This document shows positions 9,487 through 17,942 of a DNA stretch of 64,000 bases, in pieces; the first letter of the stretch is position 1; each line of letters opens with the position of its first letter. This DNA comes from Dyella dinghuensis (GTDB lineage Bacteria > Pseudomonadota > Gammaproteobacteria > Xanthomonadales > Rhodanobacteraceae). The position numbers were made by a program, and so were the translations under genes. The stretch covers positions 62,001 through 126,000 of the forward strand of contig NZ_RYZR01000007.1 of the NCBI RefSeq assembly GCF_003977615.1, given 5' to 3'. The notes under the pieces were generated by a model. It was given only the letters and a program-made list of their open reading frames with translations, did no database searches and was not told the DNA's origin.

Positions 9487-9938
9487 TCGATGTCGAACTG
9501 AAGATTCTCGACCCCCGCCTGGGCGACAGCATTCCTCTACCGCAAGCCGCTACAGCGGGCAGTGCGGGCATGGATTTACGAGCCGCGCTGGAACAACCGT
9601 TGACGTTATCCCCAGGCGAAAGCGCACTCGTTCCCAGTGGCATGGCGATTCATATCGGCGATCCAGGCTGGTGTGCCTTGATCGTTCCGCGATCGGGACT
9701 CGGTCACAAACACGGTTTGGTGATGGGCAATCTGGTAGGTGTCATCGATGCCGACTATCAGGGCCCGCTCATGATTTCGTGCTGGAACCGCGGTACGCAG
9801 CCGTACACCATCGGCGTTGGCGAGCGTGTTGCGCAGTTGTTGCTCGTGCCGGTTGCAGAGGCGCGATTGAAAATCGTTGACGAATTTGTGCCGTCGCAGA
9901 GGGGCGACGGCGGATTCGGATCCACCGGGAAACATTGA
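9483..9938 (+). CDS. dut: dUTP diphosphatase
   Basis: A 151-residue trimeric dUTPase that hydrolyses dUTP to dUMP. The five family motifs are in order: [20 protein letters not shown], the GVIDADYQG segment with its catalytic Asp, [11 protein letters not shown], and the glycine-rich tail [12 protein letters not shown] that closes over the substrate. The start at the ATG inside the coaBC stop (ATGA) is preferred over upstream in-frame starts because it gives the normal length and the usual [10 protein letters not shown] beginning. Confidence 0.97.
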   Translation: MIDVELKILDPRLGDSIPLPQAATAGSAGMDLRAALEQPLTLSPGESALVPSGMAIHIGDPGWCALIVPRSGLGHKHGLVMGNLVGVIDADYQGPLMISCWNRGTQPYTIGVGERVAQLLLVPVAEARLKIVDEFVPSQRGDGGFGSTGKH

Positions 9939-9957
9939 GACACGTGGGGAATGGGGC

Positions 9958-12309
9958 ATGGCGATGAGCGGCGCACAATTGCGTTTGCCGAATGTGCAGG
10001 TGCGATGGGACAGATTGCTGATGCTCGCTGGCGGCACCTTGCTGCTGGCCTTTGCCGTGTTTTGTGTCTGGCAAACATGGTTGATCGGCAATCAAGGCGG
10101 TGCCATACGACAAATCCATGCCGCGCAGGATGATGCCGTGCGCGTGCTTGGCGAAGAAATTTCCACGCTGCACGATCAGGCGAATTGGGCCGTTTCCGCT
10201 GCGGATACGAGCGGTCTTCCGGGAACTTCGGATGCGGTGCTTGCAGCGCTCAAGCAGCGATTGCCACAAGCCAGCAACGTGGAGCTTTACAGCGGCGGCC
10301 TGGACGAAGTGCTGCACGCGAACTACCACGACTTTGGCTATGCGAAAGCCGCGCAACTGATGGCCGCGCCTGACGCGGAAGGTGCGCCGCCAGTTCAATC
10401 GCAGACCAACAAGGGCGTGCGCCGCCTCACCATGGTGTTGCCGCTGGGCTCGCAACAAAAGCCGCTTGCATGGGCGTGGATCGAATTTCCTTTCGCGCCG
10501 CTGGCTGATCGATTCAACAACCTCGCCACGGGTGGTGGGCGGCTTGAGCTGCATCAGAGCAGCGATCGCGGTGAGAATCTGCAACTGCTGGCGCATGGCA
10601 GTTCGGCCGCCATCGACGCCGAGCCGGACGGCAAGCCCGTCCCGGGCAGCAGCTTTAACGTGGTGGCTGTTTTGCCCGGCGCCTACATCGTGTTGCCGCA
10701 GTCGGTGCCTATTGCGATGGTTTTGAGCCTGCTTGGCCTGGCGGCTGCCGTGGGTCTGTTTTGGTTGTACGCGCGCACATCGCCGACGCGTCGACGTGTT
10801 GTCGCTTCTGTTGAGGAAGAAAGTTTGTCAGACGTTATTGCTAAACAACCTGCGCCCGAACCTGCCGTGCCAGTCGTTCGTCCTGCCGCGCCGCGGCCGA
10901 TCGCCAAGCCGCCTGCAGCCGCTCCGGTTACGGTGGACCCCACCATTTTCCGCGCCTATGACATTCGCGGTGTCGTGGGCAAAAGTTTGACGGCGCCTGT
11001 CGCCAAGCTTCTTGGTCAGTCGATCGGCACCGTCATGCGCGAAAAAGGTTTGCGCGAAATGGTGGTGGGGCGCGATGGTCGTCTTTCCGGTCCGGAACTT
11101 GCGGGCGCGTTGTCCGATGGTCTGCGTGCAGCGGGCATCGATGTCATCGACATCGGCGCAGTGCCGACGCCAGTGGTGTATTACGCGGCCTTTCGCTTCA
11201 ATACCGGTTGCGGTGTTGCGGTAACGGGCAGTCACAACCCGCCCGACTACAACGGCTTCAAGATTGTGGTGGGCGGAGAGACGCTTTCGGAAGATGCGAT
11301 CCAGGATCTCTACCAGCGAATCGTCACGAATGCGCTGGAAAGCGATGACAAAGGCAACCTGCGCCATGTAGACGTGGTGCCCGACTACATCGAGCGCATC
11401 ACATCGGACGTTCAGACCGAGCGCAGGCTTAAACTCGTCGTCGATTGCGGCAACGGCATTGCTGGCGCTATCGCGCCGCAGGTGCTCGAAGGCATCGGTT
11501 GCGACGTGATTCCGTTGTATTGCGAAGTGGATGGAAACTTCCCCAATCATCATCCCGATCCATCCGATCCGCACAATCTTGAGGACCTGATCCTCTCGGT
11601 AAAACAGACGGGTGCGGATCTTGGCATCGCCTTCGATGGTGATGGCGATCGCCTGGGCGTGGTCACGCGCGCCGGCGAAATCATCTTCCCGGACCGCATG
11701 CTGATGCTGTTCGCGCGCGATGTGCTGTCGCGCCAGCCGGGTGCCACAATCATCTATGACGTGAAGTGCACCGGGCATCTGAAGGGCCAGATCCTCGATG
11801 CCGGCGGCAGCCCGCTGATGTGGCGCACGGGACATTCGCTGATCAAGGCGAAAATGCGCGAAACGGGCGCAGAGCTGGCCGGCGAAATGAGCGGCCACTT
11901 CTTCTTCAAGGAACGCTGGTACGGCTTCGACGACGGCATCTATTCCGGCGCGCGTCTGCTGGAAATTCTCGCTGGCGACCTCGAAGGCCGCACGCCCGAG
12001 CAGATCTTCGCCACCTGTCCGAAAGGTGTTTCCACACCGGAGCTCAAGGTCGAGATGGCCGAGGGTGAGCACTATCGCTTCATGGAGAAATTCCGTGAAA
12101 AGGCGAGCTTCGGCGACGCGACGCTGGTGACCATCGATGGTGTACGCGCCGATTGGCCGGATGGGTGGGGATTGGTACGTCCGTCCAATACGACGCCGAT
12201 CCTGGTCTTGCGCTTTGATGCCGACAATGCCGAAGCGCTCAAGCGCATCCAGGATCTGTTCCGCTCACAGATGCTGGCGGTCGATCCGACGCTGAAGTTG
12301 CCGTTCTGA
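9958..12309 (+). CDS. algC: Phosphomannomutase/phosphoglucomutase with membrane-anchored N-terminal domain
   Basis: A 783-residue protein. The C-terminal part from about residue 327 (TIFRAYDIRGVVG) is a complete alpha-D-phosphohexomutase: catalytic Ser425 in TGSHNPP, metal loop DGDGD (Asp560, 562, 564), sugar loop GEMSGHFFF, and phosphate loop RPSNTTP near the end. It would make mannose-1-phosphate and glucose-1-phosphate for exopolysaccharide and LPS (AlgC/XanA role). The N-terminal 320 residues are extra: a membrane segment at about 18-40, some 205 residues likely in the periplasm, a second membrane segment at about 250-271, and a Pro-rich linker. Start 9958 has a GGGGAATGGGG stretch upstream. 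The third gene of the coaBC group. Confidence 0.93.
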   Translation: MAMSGAQLRLPNVQVRWDRLLMLAGGTLLLAFAVFCVWQTWLIGNQGGAIRQIHAAQDDAVRVLGEEISTLHDQANWAVSAADTSGLPGTSDAVLAALKQRLPQASNVELYSGGLDEVLHANYHDFGYAKAAQLMAAPDAEGAPPVQSQTNKGVRRLTMVLPLGSQQKPLAWAWIEFPFAPLADRFNNLATGGGRLELHQSSDRGENLQLLAHGSSAAIDAEPDGKPVPGSSFNVVAVLPGAYIVLPQSVPIAMVLSLLGLAAAVGLFWLYARTSPTRRRVVASVEEESLSDVIAKQPAPEPAVPVVRPAAPRPIAKPPAAAPVTVDPTIFRAYDIRGVVGKSLTAPVAKLLGQSIGTVMREKGLREMVVGRDGRLSGPELAGALSDGLRAAGIDVIDIGAVPTPVVYYAAFRFNTGCGVAVTGSHNPPDYNGFKIVVGGETLSEDAIQDLYQRIVTNALESDDKGNLRHVDVVPDYIERITSDVQTERRLKLVVDCGNGIAGAIAPQVLEGIGCDVIPLYCEVDGNFPNHHPDPSDPHNLEDLILSVKQTGADLGIAFDGDGDRLGVVTRAGEIIFPDRMLMLFARDVLSRQPGATIIYDVKCTGHLKGQILDAGGSPLMWRTGHSLIKAKMRETGAELAGEMSGHFFFKERWYGFDDGIYSGARLLEILAGDLEGRTPEQIFATCPKGVSTPELKVEMAEGEHYRFMEKFREKASFGDATLVTIDGVRADWPDGWGLVRPSNTTPILVLRFDADNAEALKRIQDLFRSQMLAVDPTLKLPF

Positions 12310-12318
12310 AACCAGTGC

Positions 12319-12343
12319 AGCGGGTGACGTTGCGTCGCCCGCT
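12319..12343. terminator. Possible terminator hairpin between convergent genes
   Basis: An 11-bp stem (AGCGGGTGACG with CGTCGCCCGCT, one G-T pair) around TTG, ten bases after the mutase stop and just before the end of the convergent DUF4124 gene. It has no T run, so it may act as a weak or factor-assisted terminator or as mRNA end protection. Confidence 0.45.
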
Positions 12344-12349
12344 CTGCCA

Positions 12350-12997
12350 TCAGTAACCGCGCTCGTCCTTTTCCTTAGCCCTGAGGTCGCGATAGTGCTG
12401 CAGGTCTTGCGCCTGCTGTTGCACGACGGTCTCACGATTGGCCTGTTGACGATGCAGTAGCTCGCGTTCGTTGGCGACAACGTTGCGCTGTGCGGCGATC
12501 TGATCGGCAAGCGATTTCGGTATGGCTTGCTTCGCACGTTCATTGTCAGCGGCACGATTGAGCAGATCCGTCAGTGCGGCATCCTGCGTATGCAGATTGA
12601 CGCGCGTCGTGGACATCTGCTCGTCGAGACTTTCCAGGACTTCCTGCTGCTGTTGCTTCAGCGCATCCTCGTCGGGATAGGTGTTCAGCAGATTCAGATC
12701 TTCGCGCTTGCGTGCCTCGATGGCGCTTTGCTGGGCCGCTTGCGCAGCTGCTTGTTTTTGCGCGGCGGCGCGTTCGGCCGGAGTCATGACGCGTGAAACG
12801 TGGGTCACGACCTGGCCGTCGTTGTTGATCACGTCGTAGCCGAACCGCACGGCATCATCCGTGAGGCTGTCGCTGAAATGCGTCTGGCCACCGGTGTCTA
12901 CCCAGCGGTAATGAACCTTGGCCGTCGCCTGTGCAAAGGCCACCCCGACGAGACCGAGCGAAAAGACAACGGACGTGATGAACACGAATCGACGCAT
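12350..12997 (-). CDS. DUF4124 domain-containing secreted protein
   Basis: A 215-residue protein of unknown function. The chosen ATG is preceded by GAGGGAG and gives a clean signal peptide (residues 1-22, cleaved after AFA), followed by the short DUF4124 domain (VHYRWVDTGGQTHFSDS), which is common in proteobacterial envelope proteins. From about residue 70 it is rich in Ala, Gln, Glu and Arg and should form a long coiled coil. Expected location is the periplasm. It lies alone between the mutase and pyrE. Confidence 0.8.
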   Translation of the reverse strand: MRRFVFITSVVFSLGLVGVAFAQATAKVHYRWVDTGGQTHFSDSLTDDAVRFGYDVINNDGQVVTHVSRVMTPAERAAAQKQAAAQAAQQSAIEARKREDLNLLNTYPDEDALKQQQQEVLESLDEQMSTTRVNLHTQDAALTDLLNRAADNERAKQAIPKSLADQIAAQRNVVANERELLHRQQANRETVVQQQAQDLQHYRDLRAKEKDERGY

Positions 12998-13088
12998 GAC
13001 TCCCTCCTCGTCCCAGTATAGCCGCGGGTTTTGACAAGATGGACGGCAGGTATGCGCCAACGTGACTGAATTCACTGCAACGGGTGGT

Positions 13089-13736
13089 TCATTCCTTCAC
13101 GCCATAACGTTCGCGGTAGGCGAGCAGGCGCTCGTGCTCGGCCGCAAGATCCGGCCGTTCGCCAGCGTAAGCAAGTACGTCGCTGAATCCCGTGATGGCC
13201 ACCACCGGGATACCGTAATCGCGCTGCACTTCCTGCGCGGCGGACAGATCGCCCTGGCCCCGTTCCTGACGATCCAGTGCGATCAGCACGCCGGCAGGCG
13301 TAGCGCCTTGCGCACGAATCAGCGACAGGGATTCACGCACGGCCGTACCGGCCGTCATCACATCGTCGACGATCAGCACGCGACCCTTCAGTGGTGCACC
13401 CACCAGCACGCCGCCTTCGCCATGGTCCTTCGCTTCCTTGCGGTTATAGGCCCAGGGCAGGTCGCGGCCATGTTCGTCGGCGAGTGCCATCGCCGTTGCG
13501 GCGGCAAGGGCGATACCTTTGTAGGCGGGGCCGAACAGCATATCGATCGCCAATCCGGAATTGACCACCGCGGCGGCATAGGCGCGGCCAAGCCGGGCCA
13601 ACGCCGCGCCCGAATCGATGCGTCCCATGTTGAAGAAATACGGACTCTGACGGCCGGATTTGAGCGTGAACTCGCCAAAACGCAGCACATCGCGCTGCAG
13701 GGTCAGTTCGATGAAGTCGCGCTGATAGTCGTGCAC
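13089..13736 (-). CDS. pyrE: Orotate phosphoribosyltransferase
   Basis: A 215-residue enzyme that joins orotate to PRPP to form OMP in pyrimidine synthesis. The PRPP motif [13 protein letters not shown] and the earlier FGPAYKGI segment are intact. I place the start at a GTG (13736), preceded by AAGAGA, because it gives the family length and begins right before the conserved [11 protein letters not shown] helix; a longer reading would run into the preceding GNAT gene. The gene is next to xthA, as pyrE is next to crc/xthA homologues in Pseudomonas. Confidence 0.95.
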   Translation of the reverse strand: MHDYQRDFIELTLQRDVLRFGEFTLKSGRQSPYFFNMGRIDSGAALARLGRAYAAAVVNSGLAIDMLFGPAYKGIALAAATAMALADEHGRDLPWAYNRKEAKDHGEGGVLVGAPLKGRVLIVDDVMTAGTAVRESLSLIRAQGATPAGVLIALDRQERGQGDLSAAQEVQRDYGIPVVAITGFSDVLAYAGERPDLAAEHERLLAYRERYGVKE

Positions 13737-13764
13737 GGGGATTTTCTCTTGGGGTCGTCGAAGT

Positions 13765-14259
13765 TCAGGGCAGCTCTCGCCACAGCAAGTGTTGCGGCCC
13801 GGCTCGCCCGCCATGGTACAGCTGTCCGGTATCGATGAAGCGGGCGCGCAGATACAGGCGCAGCGCGGCGAGGTTACGACAGTTCACCAGCAGCACCAAC
13901 AATTGCGCGTGCGGGTGGCGCGTGGAGAGATCGTCGATAGCGGCCGCAAGTGCTCGCGACGCGAGTCCTTGTCCCTGCCATCGGTGATCGATGAAAAAGG
14001 AACGCAGGCCCACCGCAGGGCGGTCGTATTCGCGCTCGGCGATGCTCGCGGCGTGCATTTCAATCCGGTAATAGCCGATAGGTTCATCGTTCCGAAGAAT
14101 GACCATGGGCGTGCTGCCGGGACAGCGTTCGGCGTCGTCCAGCGAAGGTGCGATGTCGCTGACGAAATCCCGCTGCGGTGCGGTGACGCGCAGTTGCAGC
14201 AGGGCCGGCCGCCAATCGGGCGTGACCTGCATAACACGGATGGCGGCTGACTTCTCCAT
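13765..14259 (-). CDS. GNAT family N-acetyltransferase
   Basis: A 164-residue protein with an acetyl-CoA binding motif of the Q/R-x-x-G-x-G/A type in [19 protein letters not shown] (residues about 89-107) and a following ARLYL-like helix near the end. The substrate is unknown. It ends 28 bp before pyrE on the same strand and is divergent from xthA with about 48 bp between starts, so it probably shares a transcript with pyrE. Confidence 0.8.
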   Translation of the reverse strand: MEKSAAIRVMQVTPDWRPALLQLRVTAPQRDFVSDIAPSLDDAERCPGSTPMVILRNDEPIGYYRIEMHAASIAEREYDRPAVGLRSFFIDHRWQGQGLASRALAAAIDDLSTRHPHAQLLVLLVNCRNLAALRLYLRARFIDTGQLYHGGRAGPQHLLWRELP

Positions 14260-14307
14260 GATTGCTATGATGGCGCATCACACGAGCAACGCCCAACAGG
14301 AACGCCC

Positions 14308-15078
14308 ATGCGCATCGTCAGCCTGAACGCCAATGGCATCCGCTCCGCCGCGAACAAAGGTGTGTTCGAATGGCTGCGAAAACAGCGCGCAGATGTCGTC
14401 TGCCTGCAGGAAACCAAAGCGCAGGAAGACCAGTTGACCGATCCCATGTTTCGTCCCGACGGGCATCACTGCTTTTATCGCGACGCCAGCAGCAAGAAGG
14501 GTTACAGCGGTGTCGCCATCTACGCCAAGCGCGAGCCCGACAAGGTCATCACCGAACTGGGCTGGGATGCATTCGATAACGAAGGTCGTTACGTCGAAGC
14601 GCGCTTTGGCAATCTGAGCGTGGTGTCGCTGTACGTGCCCTCCGGATCGTCGGGCGACGAACGCCAGCAGTTCAAGTTCAAGGTGATGGAGTGGATCACG
14701 CCGATCTTTGACAAATGGCTCAAGAGCAAACGCGACTACGTCATTTGTGGCGACTGGAACATCGTGCATACCAAGGACGACATCAAGAACTGGAGCTCCA
14801 ATCAGAAAAATTCCGGTTGCTTGCCGGAAGAGCGCGCGTGGCTGGATATGCTGTTCCACAAGCGGGGATGGGTCGACAGTTTCCGCGCACTCAAGCCGGA
14901 TGCGGTGGAATACACGTGGTGGTCCAATCGCGGCCGTGCGCGCGAAAACAACGTGGGATGGCGTATCGACTATCAGGTTGTGACGCCGTCACTGCGTGAT
15001 CGCCTCAAGCATTGTTCCATCTACCGCGACGAACGCTTCTCCGATCACGCGCCTTACATCGTCGACTATGCCGACTGA
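14308..15078 (+). CDS. xthA: Exodeoxyribonuclease III
   Basis: A 256-residue endonuclease/exonuclease/phosphatase-fold protein acting on abasic sites in DNA. The active-site residues are retained: Asn8 (LNANG), Glu35 (LQETK), the Asp-Asn pair in GDWNIVHT, and the final Asp-His in SDHAPYIVDY. Retention of these residues favours a real nuclease over the Pseudomonas Crc paralogue, which sits in the same place beside pyrE but lost catalysis. The stop overlaps the start of the downstream permease. Confidence 0.92.
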   Translation: MRIVSLNANGIRSAANKGVFEWLRKQRADVVCLQETKAQEDQLTDPMFRPDGHHCFYRDASSKKGYSGVAIYAKREPDKVITELGWDAFDNEGRYVEARFGNLSVVSLYVPSGSSGDERQQFKFKVMEWITPIFDKWLKSKRDYVICGDWNIVHTKDDIKNWSSNQKNSGCLPEERAWLDMLFHKRGWVDSFRALKPDAVEYTWWSNRGRARENNVGWRIDYQVVTPSLRDRLKHCSIYRDERFSDHAPYIVDYAD

Positions 15079-16369
15079 GTCCGTGGCTTCACCGGCGGCC
15101 AAGCCATCCATATGGCGCTCGTTTTCGCAGCCCGCTGCGTGGACGCTGTGCCTGTTGGGGTTCTCTTCTGGATTGCCGTTTTTGCTTGTCGCGGGAACGG
15201 CTGCGTTTTGGTTGAAAGAAAACGGCATCGTGCTGGCCGATATTACGATGATTGCCAGTGCGGGCATGACGTATGCGTTCAAATTTCTCTGGGCGCCGTT
15301 GCTCGATCATTCGCGGCTGCCATTTTTCGGTCGGCTGGGTCAACGCCGAGGCTGGCTGTTGTTCGCGCAGTTAGGCGTGCTCATCGGATTGATGGGTATG
15401 GCGGTATTAACGCCGCATCAACTTCCGCTGTTCGTCGTTGCGACTTTGCTCGTGGCTTTTATGGGTGCCACGCAAGACATCGCGATCGATGCCTATCGTA
15501 TTGAGATTGCACCCGCGTCGGCGCAAGGCGCGCTGGTGGCGACCTATTCACTGGGGTATCGAATCGGGTTGTTGATGGCCGGTGCAGTGGCGGTGATCCT
15601 TGCCGATCACATCGCATGGACGTTGGTCTACGTGTTCATGGCGGCGTTGATGGTGGTTCCGATCATCACCACGCTCGTGATGCGCGAGCCGGATGTGCGC
15701 CATCCGACACCCCACTCATGGCGTGGCGCCATGCAGGAAGGTGTGATCGATCCTTTCGCGGATTTCTTTCGTCGCTACAGCTGGAAGCTTGCGCTCCTGC
15801 TTCTGCTCTTCATTTTACTGTTCAAGGTTCCTGAGCAAGCCATCGTAGGCGGCGTGATGAGCCCGTTCTATCGCGACATGGGTTTTTCCAAAACCGAAAT
15901 TGGAGCGGTGACGAAGATCTATGGTGTCTGGATTGGTATTGCCGGTGCATTCGTGGGTGGTGCGGCCGTCGCGCGCTGGGGCGCATGGCGTACGCTTGGC
16001 GTGGCGATCGTGTTGGAAAGCTGCAGCAACTTGCTTTACACGTTACTGCTCACGCGACACGGTGAGCTATCCATCCTTACTCTCGCGATTTCCGGTCAGA
16101 ATTTCGCGGAAGGTTTGCTGGGGCCGCCGACGGTGGCGTTTCTGTCGTTGCTCGTGAATCGCCGGCATACAGCGACGCAATACGCGTTGCTGAGTTCGCT
16201 GGTGAATCTGCCTGGAAAAGTGCTCGGCTTCTTCGCGGGCGGCATTGTGACGGCGCTCGGATACGGAAGTTATTTCCTGATCACGGTGCTTTCCATACTG
16301 CCCGCCATGCTGCTTTTTGGCTTGCTGTGGCCACGTTTTCGTCGTGAGCAACCCGACGCAAACAGTTAA
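15068..16369 (+). CDS. ampG: AmpG-like MFS permease (muropeptide import)
   Basis: A 433-residue inner-membrane protein with about 12 hydrophobic segments. FSSGLPFLLVAGTAAFWL at the first helix and the ATQDIAIDAYRIE segment between helices 4 and 5 are hallmarks of AmpG, which imports GlcNAc-1,6-anhydroMurNAc peptides for recycling. The start at 15068 overlaps the xthA stop by 11 bases; a GTG at 15083 is an alternative. The nearby anmK gene, which handles anhydroMurNAc in the cytoplasm, supports the recycling role. Whether it also feeds beta-lactamase induction cannot be judged here. Confidence 0.87.
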   Translation: MPTESVASPAAKPSIWRSFSQPAAWTLCLLGFSSGLPFLLVAGTAAFWLKENGIVLADITMIASAGMTYAFKFLWAPLLDHSRLPFFGRLGQRRGWLLFAQLGVLIGLMGMAVLTPHQLPLFVVATLLVAFMGATQDIAIDAYRIEIAPASAQGALVATYSLGYRIGLLMAGAVAVILADHIAWTLVYVFMAALMVVPIITTLVMREPDVRHPTPHSWRGAMQEGVIDPFADFFRRYSWKLALLLLLFILLFKVPEQAIVGGVMSPFYRDMGFSKTEIGAVTKIYGVWIGIAGAFVGGAAVARWGAWRTLGVAIVLESCSNLLYTLLLTRHGELSILTLAISGQNFAEGLLGPPTVAFLSLLVNRRHTATQYALLSSLVNLPGKVLGFFAGGIVTALGYGSYFLITVLSILPAMLLFGLLWPRFRREQPDANS

Positions 16370-16502
16370 CTAAACGCCTTTAGCGACGCATTCACATCGC
16401 AATTGCCAACTGGCCCACGAATCGCCGCCATGGTGATTGCTCACGGACGCAGCGTTGGCGACCATCCAGTCACAGGGGCTACGTGGCACGGAGTGGAGCC
16501 AT

Positions 16503-16787
16503 ATGCCGGATATCATGATTCGACACATCGACCGCCTTATGGTCGAGCGCATAAAGATGCTGGCGAAAGAACGTCAGTTGGCAGTCAACGACGTTGTGCT
16601 GCAGGCGCTTCGCCACGGTTTGGGTGTTTCCGAGAGTGCAGGCCTGCTTGCAGAAAGTTCGCGCGAGTCGAAAGAGCTCGCTGCGCCCGCCAACGAGTGG
16701 GACGCAAGCGAGCAGGCAGCCTTCAAGGAAGCGATGCAGGCACTCTCCGTGGCGCGCCCCGAGCAGCTTGCGACGGGACGTCGCTGA
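16503..16787 (+). CDS. Ribbon-helix-helix DNA-binding protein
   Basis: A 94-residue protein beginning MPDIMIRHIDRLMVERIKML, the beta strand and first helix of a ribbon-helix-helix fold, followed by a second helix (VNDVVLQALRHGLGV). The acidic C-terminal 45 residues are probably disordered, as in antitoxins. The start is set by GGAG eight bases upstream. No toxin gene is adjacent: upstream is the permease and downstream is anmK on the other strand. An orphan FitA-type antitoxin or a small repressor are both possible. Confidence 0.7.
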   Translation: MPDIMIRHIDRLMVERIKMLAKERQLAVNDVVLQALRHGLGVSESAGLLAESSRESKELAAPANEWDASEQAAFKEAMQALSVARPEQLATGRR

Positions 16788-16806
16788 TCTCTCGTCGATC
16801 GATGGA

Positions 16807-17934
16807 TCAGCGGAGTGCGCGGGGTGCTGCGTAGATCGCGCCCAATATCCGCAATCCGCTTGCGCCGGTCACGGCAGGCAAGTTACCCGGCAATCCGAGC
16901 AGGCGCTGCCGGGCAAGCCACGCAAAAGCCGTGGCTTCCAGATAATCCGGATCGACGCCTTCATCCGCGGTGCTACGCAGCGCGCGCGGTTGCAACAATG
17001 CGCCAAGCCGCTGGACCAGAACGTTGTTGTGTACGCCACCGCCGCACATCAGCACATCGGAGGCGTCAGATGCATGTTGCACAATCGCATTCACAACACT
17101 TCGCGCGGTGAGTTCGAGCAGCGTTGCTTGAACATCGGCGGCCGATCGACTTATCGATTCCAGTTGCGCATCCAGCCACGCAAGATGAAAGTGTTCACGC
17201 CCCGTGCTTTTCGGCGGTGGCAACGCGAAATAGGGATCCTGCAGAAGCGTGGCGAGAAGTGTTTCATCGACGCGACCGCTCGCCGCGAAAGCACCATCCC
17301 GATCGAACGCTTCGCCGCGATGTCGCAAGCACCACGCATCGAGCAGCCCGTTCGCCGGCCCCGTGTCAAAGCCGAGCACGTCACCGTTCGCCGAAAGCAC
17401 AGTGATGTTGGCGATGCCGCCAAGATTGAGCACCACACGCGTATGACCAGGTTTAGCCAACAGCATGGCATGGACGGCAGGTAATAGCGGTGCACCCTGT
17501 CCGCCGGCTGCGACGTCGGCACGACGAAAATCCGCCACGACATCTATATTGCTGCGTTCGGCGATCACGCTCGCATCGCCAATTTGCAGCGTGAAAGGGA
17601 AATCGCCTGTTGGCCGATGACGGATGGTCTGGCCGTGCGAGCCAACAGCACGCACCGACGCCGATGACGTCCCGCTCTGCTCAAGAAGTTCCTGCACGCT
17701 ATCGGCAAAAACGCGTCCGATCGCCACGTCGAGGCGACAGTAATCATCCAGGTCGAGTTTTGCTTCGCCCTGCGCGACACGCAGAATCTGCGTGCGCAAC
17801 GCATCCGGCCACGGATGCGTGAGCGCATGCACAAGCTTGGGTGTGTTCTGCTCGAATCGCACCAGCGCGGCATCGATGCCGTCGGCGCTGGTGCCGGAAA
17901 TCAGACCGATGTAAAGCGCCGAAGCGTCATCCAC
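16807..17934 (-). CDS. anmK: Anhydro-N-acetylmuramic acid kinase
   Basis: A 375-residue sugar kinase that converts 1,6-anhydroMurNAc and ATP to MurNAc-6-phosphate in peptidoglycan recycling. The diagnostic start IGLISGTSADGIDAALV (residues 8-24), LNLGGIANITVL and the GGGVHNN segment are present. It starts with GTG eight bases after the stop of the M23 peptidase gene, with no better in-frame ATG. The anmK-M23-tyrS order followed by an rRNA operon also occurs in Pseudomonas aeruginosa, so this is an old gene arrangement. Confidence 0.95.
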   Translation of the reverse strand: MDDASALYIGLISGTSADGIDAALVRFEQNTPKLVHALTHPWPDALRTQILRVAQGEAKLDLDDYCRLDVAIGRVFADSVQELLEQSGTSSASVRAVGSHGQTIRHRPTGDFPFTLQIGDASVIAERSNIDVVADFRRADVAAGGQGAPLLPAVHAMLLAKPGHTRVVLNLGGIANITVLSANGDVLGFDTGPANGLLDAWCLRHRGEAFDRDGAFAASGRVDETLLATLLQDPYFALPPPKSTGREHFHLAWLDAQLESISRSAADVQATLLELTARSVVNAIVQHASDASDVLMCGGGVHNNVLVQRLGALLQPRALRSTADEGVDPDYLEATAFAWLARQRLLGLPGNLPAVTGASGLRILGAIYAAPRALR

Positions 17935-17942
17935 GTGATGGC

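Noticed and set aside
14308-15078. Crc (catabolite repression control) instead of exonuclease III
   Set aside because: The position beside pyrE matches Pseudomonas crc, but the nuclease residues are intact.
16503-16787. Toxin-antitoxin pair
   Set aside because: The RHH protein is antitoxin-like, but no small toxin gene is found on either side.
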